The notes: generated by a model from the sequence alone, not told the origin. A DNA stretch of 14,454 nt from an uncultured marine group I thaumarchaeote (GCA_902512865.1 CABXKZ010000014.1:1-14454); one strand, 5' to 3'. Shown: positions 1 through 7,523, counted from the first letter of the stretch. Program-made: numbers and translations.

Positions 1-1272
1 AAATGCAAATTCTGTTTGTTGTCCACTACCTGAAATATTTGAAAATCTAGCAACTGTTAACCCTGTTTGTTCTTCTGTAAATGTAAAGTCTGTAAAGTCT
101 GCACCAATTTTTGCAAATCTGTCTTCAGAAAAAATTGTTTTACCATCTTGTAATATTGTAAATGTGTAATCAGAATTTCTAATTGGACCCAAGTCTGTCG
201 TATCCCTAAATGTGTAAATGAATCTAATACTTTCTCCAGGAATGATTACTTTTGGATCCCATGTTAGATCCACTTGATACTCTTCACTAAGTGTTAAAGT
301 CCTTAGTGGAAATTGTATCTCTTTTCCTTTGTTAAGAATTAAATCAATTGAATTGGGTAATATTACAGATGAACTATCTGCTTCCATATTTTTTAATTGA
401 TTTTTAATATGTCTTATATGATCTGGTAACAAAACGAAATGAACTATACGATTGTCTTCTTCAGAATAATCATCTATGAATATGGATGATTTGAATAATT
501 CTATACCATTGCTTGTTCCAGAATAATTCGGTGAAAGAAATTCGAGTGTGTTTTTTGGAAACATTATTTCAGTATGTATTACATTTGTATGTGAAATGTT
601 TGTTTCAGAAAAATCAAACGGAAAACTGATTTTTGCTTGATTTGCTTTTGTATCATACTCAAAACTACTAATCTTATCATAATAGGATTTTACTCGAAAC
701 TCTGTTTCTTTTTCACCCGTATCTTCTTCATAGTATTCTACAAAAGTCACACTAACTTGTACCTCAAACTCAACATCACTAAGAATTCCAATCTCATCTT
801 GTGCGTCAAGTGTAATTTTGAATGTGTATATTCCTCCTTCATTAAAAATTGGCCCAGTTATGATTAATGGGGTTTCATCAGTTTTTTCCCACAGACCAAA
901 ATCATTTCTCTCTCCAGAAATTTCAATACTATTTTTATCAGTTACAACAATTTCTGGATCAACTTCTAAAATTAAATTTCCATCTTTTGCGTAAAACCAT
1001 TCATCTAACATTAGTTGTTTATCATTAAAAATTTCAACTTTGAAACTAGCATTTGTAATGGTTTCACGATTTGTATGATCGTACGCATCAATTTTTACTA
1101 TTTTTTGATCTGATTTGTAAAAATCTGATGGGAGTAATTCTACTGTAACTTTGACTTGTCTATCATTTGTAAAAATTAGTGGTGATGCTTCAATACCTGC
1201 TCCATGACCAAATGCTGTGCCAATTGAAAATGTTACAAAAAAAACTAACAGTAATGATAATATGATCTTCAT
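1..1272 (-). CDS. Secreted protein A1, unassigned family, 3' end cut by window edge
   Basis: An open frame runs from ATG at 1272 to the window edge without a stop, giving 424 visible residues. Residues 1-22 form a signal peptide (hydrophobic core, ending TAFG), so the mature protein would begin at His23. The rest looks like beta-rich, immunoglobulin-like extracellular sequence. It is a paralog of the protein at 7524-9176: both begin with (A/D)AFG-HG, share a GPIF-x-x-GG-x-Y motif (G140 here, G149 there), and align through a 'SWD/TWD' segment near the end of the visible part. The gene starts 26 bp after the CopC-CopD fusion on the same strand, so co-transcription is likely; a GAGG about 13 nt upstream (around 1284-1291) may act as a ribosome site. 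The function is unknown. The operon context suggests an exported partner in copper handling, which is inference. The cut end may carry WW-type repeats like its paralog. Confidence 0.88.
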   Translation of the reverse strand, partial: MKIILSLLLVFFVTFSIGTAFGHGAGIEASPLIFTNDRQVKVTVELLPSDFYKSDQKIVKIDAYDHTNRETITNASFKVEIFNDKQLMLDEWFYAKDGNLILEVDPEIVVTDKNSIEISGERNDFGLWEKTDETPLIITGPIFNEGGIYTFKITLDAQDEIGILSDVEFEVQVSVTFVEYYEEDTGEKETEFRVKSYYDKISSFEYDTKANQAKISFPFDFSETNISHTNVIHTEIMFPKNTLEFLSPNYSGTSNGIELFKSSIFIDDYSEEDNRIVHFVLLPDHIRHIKNQLKNMEADSSSVILPNSIDLILNKGKEIQFPLRTLTLSEEYQVDLTWDPKVIIPGESIRFIYTFRDTTDLGPIRNSDYTFTILQDGKTIFSEDRFAKIGADFTDFTFTEEQTGLTVARFSNISGSGQQTEFAF

Positions 1273-1298
1273 ATTGTAAAATTGTCCTCACTCTTATT

Positions 1299-4076
1299 TT
1301 ACTTAGTGGAGATTAACTCATCAACTCTTCTCTTATCTCTTACACTTTTGACATAAAATAATGCTGTTGCAATAATTCCTGCAGCAATAATCGGTGCAAC
1401 TAATTCAACATACATTATACTTTCAGATGTTTCTTCTTGAATTACTATGCTTTGACTAGGTACTGCACTGATTGAAACTTTACCTAGTTTCCCTCCACGT
1501 TGTTCTACAAACCAAATATCTCCATCATCGTCAGCAATTACAAATTGTGTAAATGATCCTTCAGTTGGTATTGTAACTTGAATCATTTGTTCACTACTTT
1601 GATCATATACAACCAAACTATCTATGACATGCTGTGCAACCCACATGTTATCATATTTGTCAAATGCCATTCCAAATGGTAATGATTCTGGATTTGCAAT
1701 ACTTACTTTCTTAAAATCCTCTAAAATTGGATTAAATTTTGTTATTGCAGGTCCAATATGTTCTGCCACCCAAACATTTTCTTCTTTATCAATCATTAAT
1801 GCAAATGGTTCTGCCATTGGTTCTTGAGGAACAAATTCAGTCATTTCTTTTGTGTTTGCATCAATTTTTCCAAGTTTTCCTACTAGTGATTCTGCAAACC
1901 ATACATTATCTGAACCATCTATCTCTATTGCGGTTGGACCTGCTTCAGGAGTGATTGTATTGATTATTTTGAATTTCTTTGTAGTTTGATTGTATTCTAA
2001 AATTATTGATTGATCAATTACTGCCACCCAAACATTATTTTCACTATCAACTGCTACAGATGTCGGAAGTGATTTTTTACTAACCAAATTAAACTGTGGT
2101 AGTTTTATTATTTCAAATTTTTCAGTTTTAGGATCAAAACTTCCAATTTTTGAATTAGGTGTATCTGTAAACCAAATTTTTCCATCCTTACCCATATCCA
2201 TGAAAATTGTTGTTAATCCATCAAACGTGTATGATGTAAATTTTTCATCTTCTATTGAAAACTTCCACAACCGTGGTTTTTGTGCATCAGAAATCCAAAT
2301 GTTTTTTCCGTCATAAACTGGAAATAGTGGAGCTGCATCATCTGCTGGGAAATCATACTCGGTAATTTCAGTTCTAATATCCCTTAATGATGGTTTTATC
2401 TGAATATTGAATATTACATTTTCATTAGAGTTTTCTACTCTTTGAGCTTCTAATTCAATTTGCCAGTTTCCTGCAAATCCAAATGTTGTATCTGCAGAAT
2501 ATTTTATGATTGAATTTTGTGCATCTTCAATAACTTCAGCTTCAATTGGCGCTATATTTTTTTGTGGATTTGAAACTTTAATCTTCAAACCAGAAATATC
2601 TTCAAGCGGTTTATCATCAAACGATGAAATTATTACTGAGATTGTATTTGATCCAATTCCTGCTGGTAATACTTTAACATCAAATTTTGCATTTTCAGAA
2701 AATAGACTTGATTGATAACCAAATGTTCCTTGTATTGCATCTGCAGATTGAATCTCTCCTGCAGGCAATGAAGAATTTACTAAAAGTGCAACAACTGCTA
2801 GTAGTACAATACCTAATCCTGCTTCAAATTTTAATGGCTTGCTGATCTTCTTTGAAATATCTAATTTCTCAAAATCATATGTATTTTTTAGGAATTTTAC
2901 TTGATACAATCCGCCAAATGCAATCATTATTGTGGCAATTCCAATTTTAATTAAAATTAATTTTCCATACGTAGATTCTGTAAGGGAACCAACATTATCA
3001 TCTAAGAACCATAGTAAGGTTGGACCAGTTATGATTAAGATTCCAATTGCTATGATGAATAATCCTGAAAATCTTGGAATCAAACTTAGTGTAATCTTCT
3101 CCTTTATTGAATTATCAATTTTTGCAATTGTTGGAAGTACCACAAATGCAAAAAATATTACTCCACCAATCCATATTGATGATAATAAATTATGAGCATA
3201 ATCTAAAATCCATGGGGCATCTAATTCTGTTGATGCACCATGACCCATCATTGTGGTAGTTGCAATCAAAATTAATGATGCTACTAGTAATGGAATTTGT
3301 CCTTTAATTGAAATTTCTTTTTTCTTTTCCATCCAAAACCAAATTCCAATTACAATTATAGTAATAATCATTCGAATTAGCCATGTTGTACCAAATGTAG
3401 TTCCAATAACCTCTAACGGTGATACTTCTAATCTCCATGTCTGAACACCTAACATTATGAAATTTGATGCAAATGTTGCAATTACCCCATAGCCAATAAT
3501 TTTTGAAAATTTCACTTTGAATTGTCCATGGATATCACCAAAAACTTCTCTGAATCTAGTTTGTTGTGATGACCAAATTGTAATTGATACTATTACTCCT
3601 CCAAGAACAATTGTTTGTCCTACTAATCCTGGAAATCTTGCAATTGATTCTGGAATGAATGTAGTCTCTGAACTTTCTTGTGTTTCTAATAATGATGAAT
3701 CAATTTTTACATCACCCACTCCAAAGACTATAGCTGCTTGAACTAAGTGACCATCAACTTTTGATAAAACTTTGCTAGTTATTGTGTAAACTCCATCCTC
3801 AAGTGGTTGTGTAGTAACTATAAGCGATGTTTCTCCATCATTATATGCTGTATCTCTATTATCAATTTGATTTCCATTTGCATCATACACTTTAAGTTCT
3901 GAAAAACCAATCTCAACAGCTTCTGAATAATTTGTAATAACTTGCATTGTACCTGCTGGTGTATTTTGACCTTGTCCGGGTTCTGAATCTAACAAAAATG
4001 GGTGTGCACTGGCTAATGGGAATCCTAAAACAAATACTAACACAGGAAGAATCCAAATTTTGTTCAATTGTATCAA
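1299..4076 (-). CDS. CopC-CopD fusion with C-terminal seven-bladed propeller
   Basis: A 925-residue membrane protein. Residues 1-24 are a signal peptide ending ASA. CopC spans about 25-125, with mature N-terminal His25 and the SKVDGH motif (Asp108, His110) expected for the Cu(II) site. CopD spans about 150-435, with about eight membrane helices and His279 and His295 near helix ends. An Ig-like segment follows at about 450-560. A virginiamycin-B-lyase-like propeller (570-870) has seven blade motifs with Trp at 594, 635, 683, 726, 769, 812 and 855. A last helix (889-908) is followed by a basic tail. CopC binds periplasmic copper and CopD is linked to copper uptake; the propeller may hold a partner or ligand, and antibiotic lyase activity is not implied. 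The start is a TTG because no ATG lies between the upstream stop and the signal peptide; a second TTG at 4067 fits the TATA-like box (4086-4098) better. The gene leads an operon with the A1 gene and diverges from B1. Confidence 0.93.
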   Translation of the reverse strand: MIQLNKIWILPVLVFVLGFPLASAHPFLLDSEPGQGQNTPAGTMQVITNYSEAVEIGFSELKVYDANGNQIDNRDTAYNDGETSLIVTTQPLEDGVYTITSKVLSKVDGHLVQAAIVFGVGDVKIDSSLLETQESSETTFIPESIARFPGLVGQTIVLGGVIVSITIWSSQQTRFREVFGDIHGQFKVKFSKIIGYGVIATFASNFIMLGVQTWRLEVSPLEVIGTTFGTTWLIRMIITIIVIGIWFWMEKKKEISIKGQIPLLVASLILIATTTMMGHGASTELDAPWILDYAHNLLSSIWIGGVIFFAFVVLPTIAKIDNSIKEKITLSLIPRFSGLFIIAIGILIITGPTLLWFLDDNVGSLTESTYGKLILIKIGIATIMIAFGGLYQVKFLKNTYDFEKLDISKKISKPLKFEAGLGIVLLAVVALLVNSSLPAGEIQSADAIQGTFGYQSSLFSENAKFDVKVLPAGIGSNTISVIISSFDDKPLEDISGLKIKVSNPQKNIAPIEAEVIEDAQNSIIKYSADTTFGFAGNWQIELEAQRVENSNENVIFNIQIKPSLRDIRTEITEYDFPADDAAPLFPVYDGKNIWISDAQKPRLWKFSIEDEKFTSYTFDGLTTIFMDMGKDGKIWFTDTPNSKIGSFDPKTEKFEIIKLPQFNLVSKKSLPTSVAVDSENNVWVAVIDQSIILEYNQTTKKFKIINTITPEAGPTAIEIDGSDNVWFAESLVGKLGKIDANTKEMTEFVPQEPMAEPFALMIDKEENVWVAEHIGPAITKFNPILEDFKKVSIANPESLPFGMAFDKYDNMWVAQHVIDSLVVYDQSSEQMIQVTIPTEGSFTQFVIADDDGDIWFVEQRGGKLGKVSISAVPSQSIVIQEETSESIMYVELVAPIIAAGIIATALFYVKSVRDKRRVDELISTK

Positions 4077-4162
4077 ATCTGTATACTTATAATTTAAAGA
4101 AATACCTGTTCGAAATTTGTACTATCTTAGTAAAGATAATAATGTAAGAATTGATATGATAA
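4077..4162. promoter_or_regulatory. Divergent promoter region, CopCD/B1
   Basis: This 86-bp spacer separates two divergent genes. On the minus strand an A+T box at 4086-4098 (TTTAAATTATAAG) lies about 25 nt from the second TTG of the CopCD gene (4067). On the plus strand an AGATAATAA-like box near 4134-4142 lies about 24 nt before the TTG of B1. A perfect 6-bp inverted repeat (TATCTT/AAGATA, 4-nt spacer, 4123-4138) overlaps the B1 box and could be an operator, though such repeats arise easily in AT-rich DNA. No Shine-Dalgarno is seen on either side. Confidence 0.5.
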
Positions 4163-4813
4163 TTGTTGAAAAAATCTTTTTTTTTATTGAGCATTCTTCT
4201 TCTTTCAGGTTTTGGAATGTCCTCGGCATTTGCGCATACGACTATTCATATTGAACAATATGAAATTGAGGCTGGTTGGGGAGAAGAACCTCCAGTTGTT
4301 AATTTACCAAACAAAATTGTAATTGAGGTTGCAGAATCTGGAGAAAGAGAAGGACTAAGAACTGGAGTAAATAGTGCTTTCAAAAGCATGACTGCAACAC
4401 TAATTTCTGGTGGTGCAACTAAAACACTTGACATTAATTCCGATCCACGTCCTGGACATTATTATGCAAAAATTCTACCTACCAAAACAGGTTCAATGTC
4501 TGTAAAATTAGTAGGTGAATTAAACGGGTTAGCAGTTGATGTTGTTATTCCTATTGAAGATGTTGAAAGTCAATCAGTTATTGCATTTCCGCCAGTTAGC
4601 GGCTCATCTTCTGCCGGTGAAATTGGTGCAGTAAAAAATGCATTGTCTTCATTGCAAAAAGATGTGTCTAATCTGAAATCAAATGTTGGTGAAGTTAGTC
4701 TAACTGCTGGTGGTATAGACATACAAAATGCCTACAACTTTGGTGTTTTCGGTTTATGTCTTGGTACAGCTGGTGTAATCTTAGCTGTAATTGCTATGAT
4801 TCGTCGAAAATAA
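4163..4813 (+). CDS. Membrane-anchored exported protein B1 (His-start Ig-like domain)
   Basis: A 216-residue protein of unassigned family. The signal peptide is residues 1-24 (ending SAFA), leaving His25 as the probable mature N-terminus. A beta-rich domain covers about 25-145, a low-complexity and helical stalk 146-182, and one membrane helix 191-213 is followed by a basic tail (RRK), so the domain faces outward. It is a paralog of B2 at 5954-6601: shared features are A-His at the cleavage site, an (I/E)-E-x-x-W stretch, an EGLR motif, a PG-(H/K)-Y motif, and VE-x-x-SV-x-x-FP just before the stalk. A stop directly precedes the TTG at 4163, so only TTG codons (4163 or 4166) can start the signal peptide. 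It diverges from the CopCD operon and converges on the plastocyanin gene. A copper-related role is inferred only from the neighbours and the N-terminal His. Confidence 0.9.
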   Translation: MLKKSFFLLSILLLSGFGMSSAFAHTTIHIEQYEIEAGWGEEPPVVNLPNKIVIEVAESGEREGLRTGVNSAFKSMTATLISGGATKTLDINSDPRPGHYYAKILPTKTGSMSVKLVGELNGLAVDVVIPIEDVESQSVIAFPPVSGSSSAGEIGAVKNALSSLQKDVSNLKSNVGEVSLTAGGIDIQNAYNFGVFGLCLGTAGVILAVIAMIRRK

Positions 4814-4885
4814 AAAAAACTGATAGACAGAATTCTAGTTAGACGATGAAGTTCATGTTATGACACGTTAAGGGACTATCTATCA

Positions 4886-4910
4886 TTTTATTTTTACAAT
4901 TTTTATTATT
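4886..4910 (+). terminator. Oligo-T terminator tract after B1
   Basis: Three T-rich runs (ending near 4895, 4904 and 4910) lie 70-100 nt after the B1 stop on the plus strand, as expected for archaeal oligo-T termination. There is no gene between B1 and the convergent plastocyanin gene (4814-4977). Confidence 0.5.
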
Positions 4911-4941
4911 ATACAAATTGGTACATACTACAGTTGTACTA

Positions 4942-4970
4942 GAAAAAAAATAAAAATAAAAGGAAAAAAA
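4942..4970 (-). terminator. Oligo-T terminator tract after plastocyanin gene
   Basis: Read on the minus strand, the bases just past the plastocyanin stop hold a T7 run, a T5 run and a T8 run within 29 nt. This is a strong archaeal-type oligo-T termination signal for the leftward transcript. Confidence 0.6.
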
Positions 4971-4977
4971 GTCTTGT

Positions 4978-5847
4978 CTATATTCTTGGCATAAAGCTAA
5001 GTCTTGATTTTGCTGATACTGCAATTATTGAAACAATTGCTACTGCAAGAATGACTGCTGCTATTGCACCAAATTCTGGAACTGCTTGAGCTGAATTGGT
5101 TAAACCAATTGGACCTGTCTTGTCGTCACCTGGCATACCAAATCCTTGGAATGTTACTGTAACATCAATTGGGTTGTCATCAGATGCATCTGCACTAAGT
5201 GCTGATGTAGTGTGACTACCTGTTCCATCATGTGAGTGATTACCACTCTCATCTAGAACTGTTTCACCATTTTGAGTTGCAACAATATCATAGTTAACGT
5301 GTTCACCGCTAATTGTAACATCAATTGCTACTTGTTCACCTGCTTTTGCACCATCTGCTACATCAATTGAGATATTTGCGGCAGTTAGTGTTTGCATTTC
5401 CATATCACTATGATCTTCTGCTTCTTCAGCGTGTTCATCACCGTGATCGTCGTGACTTTCTTCTTCAACAATTACTAATCCTTCCATCCATGGATGTACC
5501 ATGCAAAAGTAAGGATATTCACCTGCATCAAGTGCTGGGGTTGTATATGCACTGTTCATCATAACTAATGAACTGTCCCATGCACCACTTGGTCCATCAG
5601 CTGGAGTTCCTGCTGTGGATGTGTGTGCTGCTGAATCGTTGTTAGAGAATGTAACCATTCCACCAACACCAATGGTAACTGTAGCTGGGATGAAACAATC
5701 TGGTTCACATCCCGGAGTCGAAGAACCTTGAGCGTTCTCTACTGTTGCATTCATTGAGTGTTCAGCAAATGCACTAGGTGCTGCAGTCATTCCGATTGAA
5801 ACAATTGCAAAAAGAACGAATAAGGAACTTAGAGTCTTGTTATTCAT
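4978..5847 (-). CDS. Plastocyanin/amicyanin-like protein with PEFG-CTERM tail
   Basis: A 289-residue exported blue-copper protein. The signal peptide is residues 1-28 (ending SAFA), giving a mature start of Glu-His. The cupredoxin domain (about 31-128) has type-1 copper ligands His75, Cys115, His118 and Met121; the C-x2-H-x2-M spacing is that of amicyanin rather than the C-x2-H-x4-M of plant plastocyanin. A linker rich in His, Asp and Glu (131-150) could bind extra metal. A second beta-rich domain follows (151-245), then a PEFG-CTERM sorting tail: PEFG at 257-260, a membrane helix, and a basic end. Such tails are processed by archaeosortases, so a cell-surface electron carrier is likely. The frame stays open back to 5976, but that would put 43 polar residues before a perfect signal peptide and overlap B2, so ATG at 5847 is chosen; a TTTTTAT box ends 24 nt upstream of it. 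Confidence 0.94.
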   Translation of the reverse strand: MNNKTLSSLFVLFAIVSIGMTAAPSAFAEHSMNATVENAQGSSTPGCEPDCFIPATVTIGVGGMVTFSNNDSAAHTSTAGTPADGPSGAWDSSLVMMNSAYTTPALDAGEYPYFCMVHPWMEGLVIVEEESHDDHGDEHAEEAEDHSDMEMQTLTAANISIDVADGAKAGEQVAIDVTISGEHVNYDIVATQNGETVLDESGNHSHDGTGSHTTSALSADASDDNPIDVTVTFQGFGMPGDDKTGPIGLTNSAQAVPEFGAIAAVILAVAIVSIIAVSAKSRLSFMPRI

Positions 5848-5953
5848 TAGGTTAATTCCGGAATTAGACAATAAAAATGATCTCCAGAATATGATGTTTT
5901 TATCGACTAATGTACTGCTTTGATTTTTATTAAAACAATTTTTATGCCAATTT
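5848..5953. promoter_or_regulatory. Divergent promoter region, plastocyanin/B2
   Basis: This 106-bp spacer carries two very similar core promoters. On the minus strand TCATTTTTAT (5871-5880) ends 24 nt from the plastocyanin ATG; on the plus strand TGATTTTTAT (5921-5930) ends 24 nt before the B2 GTG. The matching spacing suggests leaderless transcripts from both. Confidence 0.6.
5853..5866. promoter_or_regulatory. 14-bp perfect palindrome, candidate operator
   Basis: TAATTCCGGAATTA is its own reverse complement. It lies 6-19 nt upstream of the plastocyanin ATG, between the TATA-like box (5869-5877) and the start codon, so a bound protein would block initiation or early transcription. The central CCGG stands out in this AT-rich spacer. 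The binding protein is unknown. Confidence 0.5.
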
Positions 5954-6601
5954 GTGAATAATACATTCCTGATCACCGCACTTTTGATATTCCCCTTATT
6001 CCTTAGTGGTGTTTTTGCACACCAATCAGATTCAGTTGGTGATTATAGAATTGAGATTGACTGGAAGAATAAACCAATTGTAACTGGAGAATCAAATGCC
6101 ATAATTGTTTATGTCAGTGAAATGGACAAAAGCAAAGAGGCTGCAGATCAGCCATTTGATTCTGAAAAAGGGGTCGAGGGTTTACGAAAAACTTTGAAAA
6201 TTCAACTAGTAGTTGATGCTGAATCTATTACTATGCCATTACAAACAACTGATGTTCCAGGTAAATACGAATCACCAATCACTCCTACATTTTCTGGTTG
6301 GTCACAACTAAACTTTCTTGGAACAATTAATGAACAAAATGTAAATCTTGCAATGCATCCGTTAAAAGTTGAAGAGCCATCTGTCTTACAATTTCCTGTG
6401 ATAGAATCGAACACAGTTGAAGTTGGTGACTTTGAACGTGAAATTAATGATTTACGTGGTGATATAAGAGAATTACAAGAAACAATTAACGAATTAAAAG
6501 AACAATCATCTGATGATAGTTCTACAATTAGTTATGTTGCAATTGTATTAGGTGTTATAGGAATAGCAATTGGTGCAGCATCATTTGCAAAGAAAAAATA
6601 A
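5954..6601 (+). CDS. Membrane-anchored exported protein B2, paralog of B1
   Basis: A 215-residue protein of unassigned family. The signal peptide is residues 1-22 (ending GVFA), leaving His23 as the probable mature N-terminus. A beta-rich domain covers about 24-150. A clear coiled coil with regular hydrophobic spacing spans 157-186, suggesting dimer or higher assembly. One membrane helix (191-211) is followed by a Lys-rich tail (AKKK), placing the domain outside the cell. Its order of parts, length and motifs match B1 (4163-4813), but the coiled coil is much stronger. The start is GTG at 5954, with a TTTTTAT box ending 24 nt upstream; an ATG at 5944 is out of frame and stops after five codons. 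The gene diverges from the plastocyanin gene and runs into the CFI-box gene with a 2-bp gap. A role in copper binding or docking is inferred from context only. Confidence 0.9.
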   Translation: MNNTFLITALLIFPLFLSGVFAHQSDSVGDYRIEIDWKNKPIVTGESNAIIVYVSEMDKSKEAADQPFDSEKGVEGLRKTLKIQLVVDAESITMPLQTTDVPGKYESPITPTFSGWSQLNFLGTINEQNVNLAMHPLKVEEPSVLQFPVIESNTVEVGDFEREINDLRGDIRELQETINELKEQSSDDSSTISYVAIVLGVIGIAIGAASFAKKK

Positions 6602-6603
6602 TT

Positions 6604-7428
6604 TTATTTTCTAAGTTTCTTTTTGATTGCTGTAAATAATATGGCTGGTGCTACAAAGTACATTCCTACATTTAGTAGAATAACTCCTATACCATAACCT
6701 AACATCTCTTGTTCTGTATCGATTGGTACATGAGCCAAAAGTGAAAATGATGTTAGCATTGGTGTTAGTGTTACTTTGACTGCTTCTTTGAAAATTGGAT
6801 TTTCTCTTTCATAGTCTGCTATCTGAGGTGAAAATGAATAATAAATCTGGTTGAATCCTGTCATGAAAGATTTTCCAGAACTTGTTTGCATTACTATGTT
6901 ATCTCTAATTTCTCTAAGTTGTTGAACTTGTGGCGACATCTCTGAACCAAAAGCTGCAGTTGCAATTAGACAACCACCACCTTCATTATTGTTTTCTTGT
7001 ATTGTCTGTTCTTCTCCAACATTAATTGTAAAGTATGTAGTTTCAAGTGGAATTGGTTGGAACAAAATTCCTTCCATCTCAATTTTTACTTGGTGTTCTC
7101 CATTTGATGTAAATTCTACAGGAATTTTCACAGTTCCTATAGAAGTATGGGTGAGAGGAATCGGGCCAAAAATACTTTGACCATCTTTGATAACCGTAAT
7201 TTTGTAATCTATGTGTTCTTGAATCTTGTTAAATCCTGGTTTAATCCAACCAATGTGTAGTTTCGAAACTTCATTTGCTTTTGCTGGTGGATCCACTGAC
7301 AATCCAATGTTGAGTGTTCCATTTTCTGAAGGAATTATCTGTTCATAATCTTCAGGAAGAAGAGGTGCAGCACCAAATGCAGGTGTTGTGAGTAACGGAA
7401 CTAACAATAAAAGAAAAATGTATTTCAC
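6604..7428 (-). CDS. CFI-box membrane protein
   Basis: A 274-residue exported membrane protein. The signal peptide is residues 1-19 (ending PAFG), a beta-rich extracellular domain covers about 25-140, and a Gly-rich link leads to the CFI-box: GGGC (Cys153) LIATAAFGS, then an LREIRD helix near 171-176. This box occurs near the C-terminus of many surface proteins, and its single Cys suggests processing or covalent attachment, though no mechanism is established here. A membrane helix (about 243-268) and a Lys-rich tail end the protein. Unlike its six left and right neighbours in the cluster, it has no His near the mature N-terminus. The start is GTG at 7428, supported by a TTTTTAT box ending 23 nt upstream and sharing a 10-mer with the plastocyanin promoter. 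It diverges from A2 and converges on B2. Confidence 0.88.
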   Translation of the reverse strand: MKYIFLLLLVPLLTTPAFGAAPLLPEDYEQIIPSENGTLNIGLSVDPPAKANEVSKLHIGWIKPGFNKIQEHIDYKITVIKDGQSIFGPIPLTHTSIGTVKIPVEFTSNGEHQVKIEMEGILFQPIPLETTYFTINVGEEQTIQENNNEGGGCLIATAAFGSEMSPQVQQLREIRDNIVMQTSSGKSFMTGFNQIYYSFSPQIADYERENPIFKEAVKVTLTPMLTSFSLLAHVPIDTEQEMLGYGIGVILLNVGMYFVAPAILFTAIKKKLRK

Positions 7429-7523
7429 AACTGGAATCTTTTAAGATATAATAAAAATGAACTTGTGAAATCTGAAGCAAATCATCGAATCATTAATAGG
7501 TGATCCGCGGCTAAAAATGGTAA
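7429..7523. promoter_or_regulatory. Divergent promoter region, CFI-box/A2
   Basis: This 95-bp spacer holds a minus-strand TCATTTTTAT box (7451-7460), whose inner end is 23 nt from the GTG of the CFI-box gene, and a weaker plus-strand CATTAATAG box (about 7490-7498) about 29 nt before the TTG of A2. A short inverted repeat (ATCTT-TT-AAGAT, 7436-7447) and a CCGCGG hexamer (7505-7510) lie between each box and its gene. Confidence 0.5.

Noticed and set aside
637..867. Plus-strand frame of 76 codons
   Set aside because: It lies opposite the A1 gene, has no promoter-like box, and its protein is low-complexity Phe/Ile-rich, typical of an antisense frame in AT-rich DNA.
1440..2370. Virginiamycin B lyase activity of the propeller
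   Set aside because: Only the blade pattern is shared; catalytic residues cannot be assigned and the domain is fused to a copper membrane protein.
2932..3741. Several plus-strand frames opposite CopCD
   Set aside because: All are complementary to membrane-helix codons and lack promoters; the minus-strand protein is clearly real.
3000..4076. Inverted or tandem duplication of the whole left cluster
   Set aside because: A1/A2 are inverted but B1/B2 are in the same orientation and no long DNA identity remains, so a single simple duplication does not explain the layout.
4839..5024. Minus-strand frame in the B1-plastocyanin gap
   Set aside because: It reads through the terminator T runs into the plastocyanin end; its composition is Phe/Tyr/Asn-rich and no start signal is seen.
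5848..5976. A longer N-terminus for the plastocyanin (43 extra codons)
   Set aside because: It would put polar sequence before a textbook signal peptide and overlap the start of the divergent B2 gene; the promoter box points to ATG 5847.
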